A DNA stretch of 64,000 bases from Entomortierella parvispora. Lineage: Eukaryota > Mortierellomycota > Mortierellomycetes > Mortierellales > Mortierellaceae. The notes beneath the pieces were generated by a model. It was not told where the DNA came from. It made no database searches and saw only the letters and a program-made list of their open reading frames with translations. Numbering within the stretch: position 1 is the first letter of the stretch; the number at the start of each line of letters is the position of its first letter. A program made the translations under genes and the position numbers. Shown in pieces: positions 61,045-64,000 of this stretch. The stretch is from assembly GCA_963573315.1 (NCBI GenBank), contig OY752143.1, positions 1,178,001-1,242,000 on the forward strand, given 5' to 3'.

Positions 61045-63402
61045 TTATTGTCCTCTTTCCCGTGCCCCCACTTGTGGATTCTGAACAGGGCGGCTCCTGG
61101 GTTCTCCTCTTTGTGCTTCGCCACTCGTAACCACACCGTGCAGCGTGGACGATCCTCCAGGACCACCAGTTACTGTCATCTGGCCATCTCCTTGATGTTC
61201 TGTATCTGAGGTTCGATGTTGTTGGTGTCTTGCAGAGTTGACACGACTTGGAGGCTGCGATGAGATGGACATAGAGCCAATCGTGTTAGTAGCGCTCACG
61301 AGCGAATAGGACGGCGTCGGGGAGCCATCGATGGGTCTATAGGGGTGTGCCGCATAGAGTGGCTGGGCGCTCGATTGAGGCTGCACTGCTGAAGTTGATG
61401 ATGACGATAAAGAGTGGGACTGAGAAGTCATGCCTCCTTGTTGTTGATCTCGCTGATATCCTAGCGGCTGGGTACTATAGCTTGGCAGCAGTGGTGATGA
61501 GGAACCTGAGGGTCCTACAGGTCCTATAGGACTCTTGATCGGATCCAAATGCGGTTGATATAGCTGTTGTTGTTGTTGTTGATTTTGTTGTTCTTGTTGT
61601 TGCAGTTGCAGTTGTTGTTGTGCGTATGGATGAGTAATGGTAGAAGCTCCACGAACATTCCTGAAAGGATCGTACCCATGTGTGGTAATTCCGGCACCGG
61701 TGCTTATTACAGCCGCCGCTGTCGTGGTTGGTTGTGCTGTATATGGATTCTGCGGCTGAATTTGAAGTTGGAGCAGCTGATGCCGTTGTTGCTCCTGCTG
61801 TAGTTGATAGAGTCTTCTCCGCAGGTCCAGCTCTTCCTCTTGGGTTTGGACCTGCAGTCTCAAATTTTGGAGTTCTTCGTTGTCTCGGGACAAATCTGCA
61901 GGGCATTTTCGATCTCTGCTTTCCAATCCCCCTCCACCCGCCTTTGCATGAGCTCCGAGCCGTTTCCGGAAGATGAAGAACAGAACCACAGCACAGACAA
62001 CGGCTATTCCTCCTACTACCCCTCCTGCAATTGCTCCTACATGAGATGAGGTCGATGAGGGTCTATTTGAGTTTCCGGATCCTGGATTAGAACTGTTTGT
62101 TGAAGAATGATTTCTGGCAATGTCAACATAGGATGGCGGTGGGGTATAATTGTTGACCCATGCGTTTAAATTGATATCATAGATGAGGATTGTAGCTGGC
62201 GCCGTGTTCCTGTTCTCGTCAACACCCCCCCAGACAATAAACTGACTTCCAGCCAAAACACACGACGAGTACGCTCTGACCAGACCGGAAACCCCTTGCC
62301 TCCAGATCATAGATATTAGGTCAAGAATGTAAATGTCATTGGTATAAGTGAAAGACGAGGAGAGTGTTCCTCCAAAGATCACGATCTGTGTCCCGTCATC
62401 GGCTACCAAAATAAAAAAAAAGGTTGAGACAAACGTAGTGGTGGACATTTTGGGTGGAGCCTCTGTTGCATCTGACTTACATATCACCATGCAGTGGTCT
62501 GATCGCATTGGTGGCGGAATTCCAACAATATTCTAGGGAAATTATACCAAAGGTATGCATGTAATTCGCGGATTAGTTGGTCATTGGACTCTCAGCATCG
62601 AGTTACCCTGGTTCTCCGTTATTTGCCTTACCAGGGTTTGCCATTGACCTGTCGAAGGCACATACTCTGTGACAACGTTGCTCTTCACAACTGGCAGCAG
62701 CGTCTCGTTATACCCTCCAAAATAAAGGATACTCTTTCGATTCTTGCTCCATACAGAACCATAGTATGCTCTGGCTTCAAGGGCCACTGCGGCTGGTGGC
62801 AACGAAGCAGCATTTATGATCGTATCCGTGACAAAGTTATAGATGCTCATTTGGTCCCTACTCGTGTATCCACCGGTCAAGTAGACCTGCCCATCATCCG
62901 GATCCAAGACAGCCCCAACACCCTGGAATCCCGGGATAGGAACCGTTATTGCAGATTGGGACCAATGATCCAACAGAACCGAGTACCGGTAGGCGAAAGT
63001 GGCTCCCGAATGGAATGTGATCATGGTTTGTTCATCCGCTGAGAACGCAGCCGGAAACACTTGTTGAGCAGGCCCTGTGTTCGTTAGTTGTCTCCAAGCG
63101 GGTATGTTCGTGCTCCACGGGAGGGCCAGGTCCAAAGAAAAGAGTTGGCTGACGTAAGTTCCAGAGTGATTTCCACCTTGAACGTACATCTTGGTTGAGG
63201 TCCTGGCCGTGGCGGCGCCGGAGACGGAGAGAGGTCCCATGTTCGGTACCTGGGCATGCGCTCCAGTCAAGAGCGAGTGCCGCTGTCCTGAAAAAGCTGA
63301 AAAAGCTATAGAGAGAGCGATCGAGAAGAATAGCGTGGCCGCTGTTCCCCGGCGAGTCCAGGGTTGAGATCGTGTCATTGAGGCGGGTGGATCACTCTCC
63401 AT
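61045..63402 (-). CDS. Kelch-type single-pass membrane protein B
   Basis: Exons on the minus strand: 63402-62632, 62532-62481, 62402-61045; 726 residues. An N-terminal hydrophobic segment (about 23-38, LFFSIALSIAFSAFSG) should act as signal peptide. Kelch-like blades follow: TKMYVQGGNHSGTY, DGQVYLTGGYTSRD, KSILYFGGYNETLL, TQIVIFGGTLSSSF, SQFIVWGGVDENR. The membrane helix at about 370-395 (AIAGGVVGGIAVVCAVVLFF) ends in RKR. The tail has a coiled-coil-like, Gln-rich stretch (NEELQNLRLQVQTQEEELDL and runs of Gln), then disordered Ser/Pro/Gln. Intron 2 sits at the position matching intron 1 of kelch A (after HCMVI versus HCFVT, both phase 1), direct evidence of shared ancestry. Exon 1 ends before a strong GTAAGG donor; the frame beyond it soon stops. 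Confidence 0.82.
61559..61620 (-). repeat. CAA/CAG repeat tract in kelch B
   Basis: Tandem CAR codons on the minus strand encode interrupted glutamine runs in the cytosolic tail of kelch protein B. Confidence 0.8.
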
Positions 63403-64000
63403 GGCCCTTCGGATGAGAGAGGATGAGTAGATGGAACAACGCGAAGATCTGATTGATCCTGAATGCAAGTTAGGAGAATCAGTTTGTGAAAAAGAGTAGC
63501 TGCACTAGCGCGAGAGGAATTGGGCTGAGGAGGGCGAAACTGGTATCAAAGTTGGGCAAAGCCGGTCTGCGGTGGCCCTGGATCGACGGTGCAGGAGAAG
63601 GACAGAGAAAGAAGTCAGGGCACCGGTGCAAAGTGGTCGACAGTGTAGTCCAGTCACGAGAATGAATAGTGTGAATAGCGAAGGAGAGGGCCGAGAGGTG
63701 AAGAGAGAAGAGGAAAAGAGATGCCTTGATCCCATACACTCGTCTTCTTCCCTGTCGGTGAGCCTGCTGGTGCATGCTCTCTATCCAACTCCCTCACTCC
63801 TTGCCCCCTTGGGCCTCTCAAATCAGAGGGTGGTTGTGGTCTGCGTGCGACGGCAGGGACCCCACCCCACCGACATGCATCAGACTGACAGCGGCTTCAA
63901 ACAAGGCCCTCCCTCGCGACCGTGTGTGACAAACAACCACCCTCAATTGCGGATGCGGAATAGAGCAACGGGGCTTAGCCTTCGACTGCAGACGGGCTTC
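63403..64000. other. Upstream region of kelch B
   Basis: About 600 bases to the end of the window: promoter of kelch B, and possibly the edge of a further gene. No supported coding sequence. Confidence 0.4.

Noticed and set aside
62581..62631. Extension of kelch B exon 1 to the stop at 62581
   Set aside because: A strong GTAAGG donor at 62631 gives the right phase for the next exon with the conserved HCMVI segment.

Overview
This is a eukaryotic, almost certainly fungal, nuclear segment. Genes are split by short GT-AG introns (about 55 to 470 bases, often with long T or A tracts), there is no operon structure, and the proteins are typical of fungi (Fab1 kinase, Alg1, Vps25, a HAM1-like protein, an MRP-type ABC transporter). 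The half-size ABCA transporter, the F-box proteins and the paired kelch membrane proteins suggest an early-diverging fungus such as a Mortierella-like (Mortierellomycotina) species. That placement is inference. Exon coordinates were built by hand from splice sites and reading phase.

Layout: 1.1-3.5 kb, an SR-like RNA-binding protein (+). 5.4-8.9 kb, a half-size ABCA transporter (+). 9.1-9.7 kb, an unknown ORF (+). 9.9-17.7 kb, the giant FAB1/PIKfyve lipid kinase (+). 17.8-21.0 kb, purine nucleoside phosphorylase and the ESCRT-II subunit VPS25 (both -). 21.3-22.6 kb, prolyl aminopeptidase (+). 22.7-24.5 kb, a C3HC zinc-finger (NIPA/Rsm1-like) protein (-), divergent from ALG1 (+, 24.9-27.1 kb). 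27.5-30.4 kb, an F-box-like protein (-). 30.9-36.5 kb, a full-length ABCC/MRP transporter (-). 36.9-37.8 kb, a frame-broken F-box-like relic (-). 37.9-39.0 kb, a METTL21-type methyltransferase (-), divergent from a SAP-domain membrane protein (+, 39.4-41.0 kb). 41.0-45.0 kb has no convincing gene. 45.1-45.8 kb, a secreted cysteine-rich protein (+). 46.6-49.1 kb, mitochondrial dihydrolipoyl dehydrogenase (+). 49.9-52.7 kb, a HAM1-like protein (+). 52.8-55.2 kb, a glycosyltransferase-like protein resembling the N-terminal half of plant L-arabinokinase (-). 55.6-57.6 kb, a type II membrane glycosyltransferase-like protein (-). 58.0-63.4 kb, two tandem kelch-type single-pass membrane proteins (-).

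The genes do not form one pathway. Most are housekeeping: endolysosomal lipid signalling and sorting (FAB1, VPS25), glycosylation (ALG1 and two other glycosyltransferase-like genes), purine salvage, pyruvate/2-oxoacid dehydrogenase complexes and transport. Convergent pairs are tightly packed (102, 115 and 151 bases between stop codons). No tRNA, rRNA, CRISPR array or intact transposon was recognised. The least explained items are the paired kelch membrane proteins, the secreted eight-cysteine protein, the SAP-domain membrane protein, the L-arabinokinase-like protein without a kinase, and the gene-poor 41-45 kb block.
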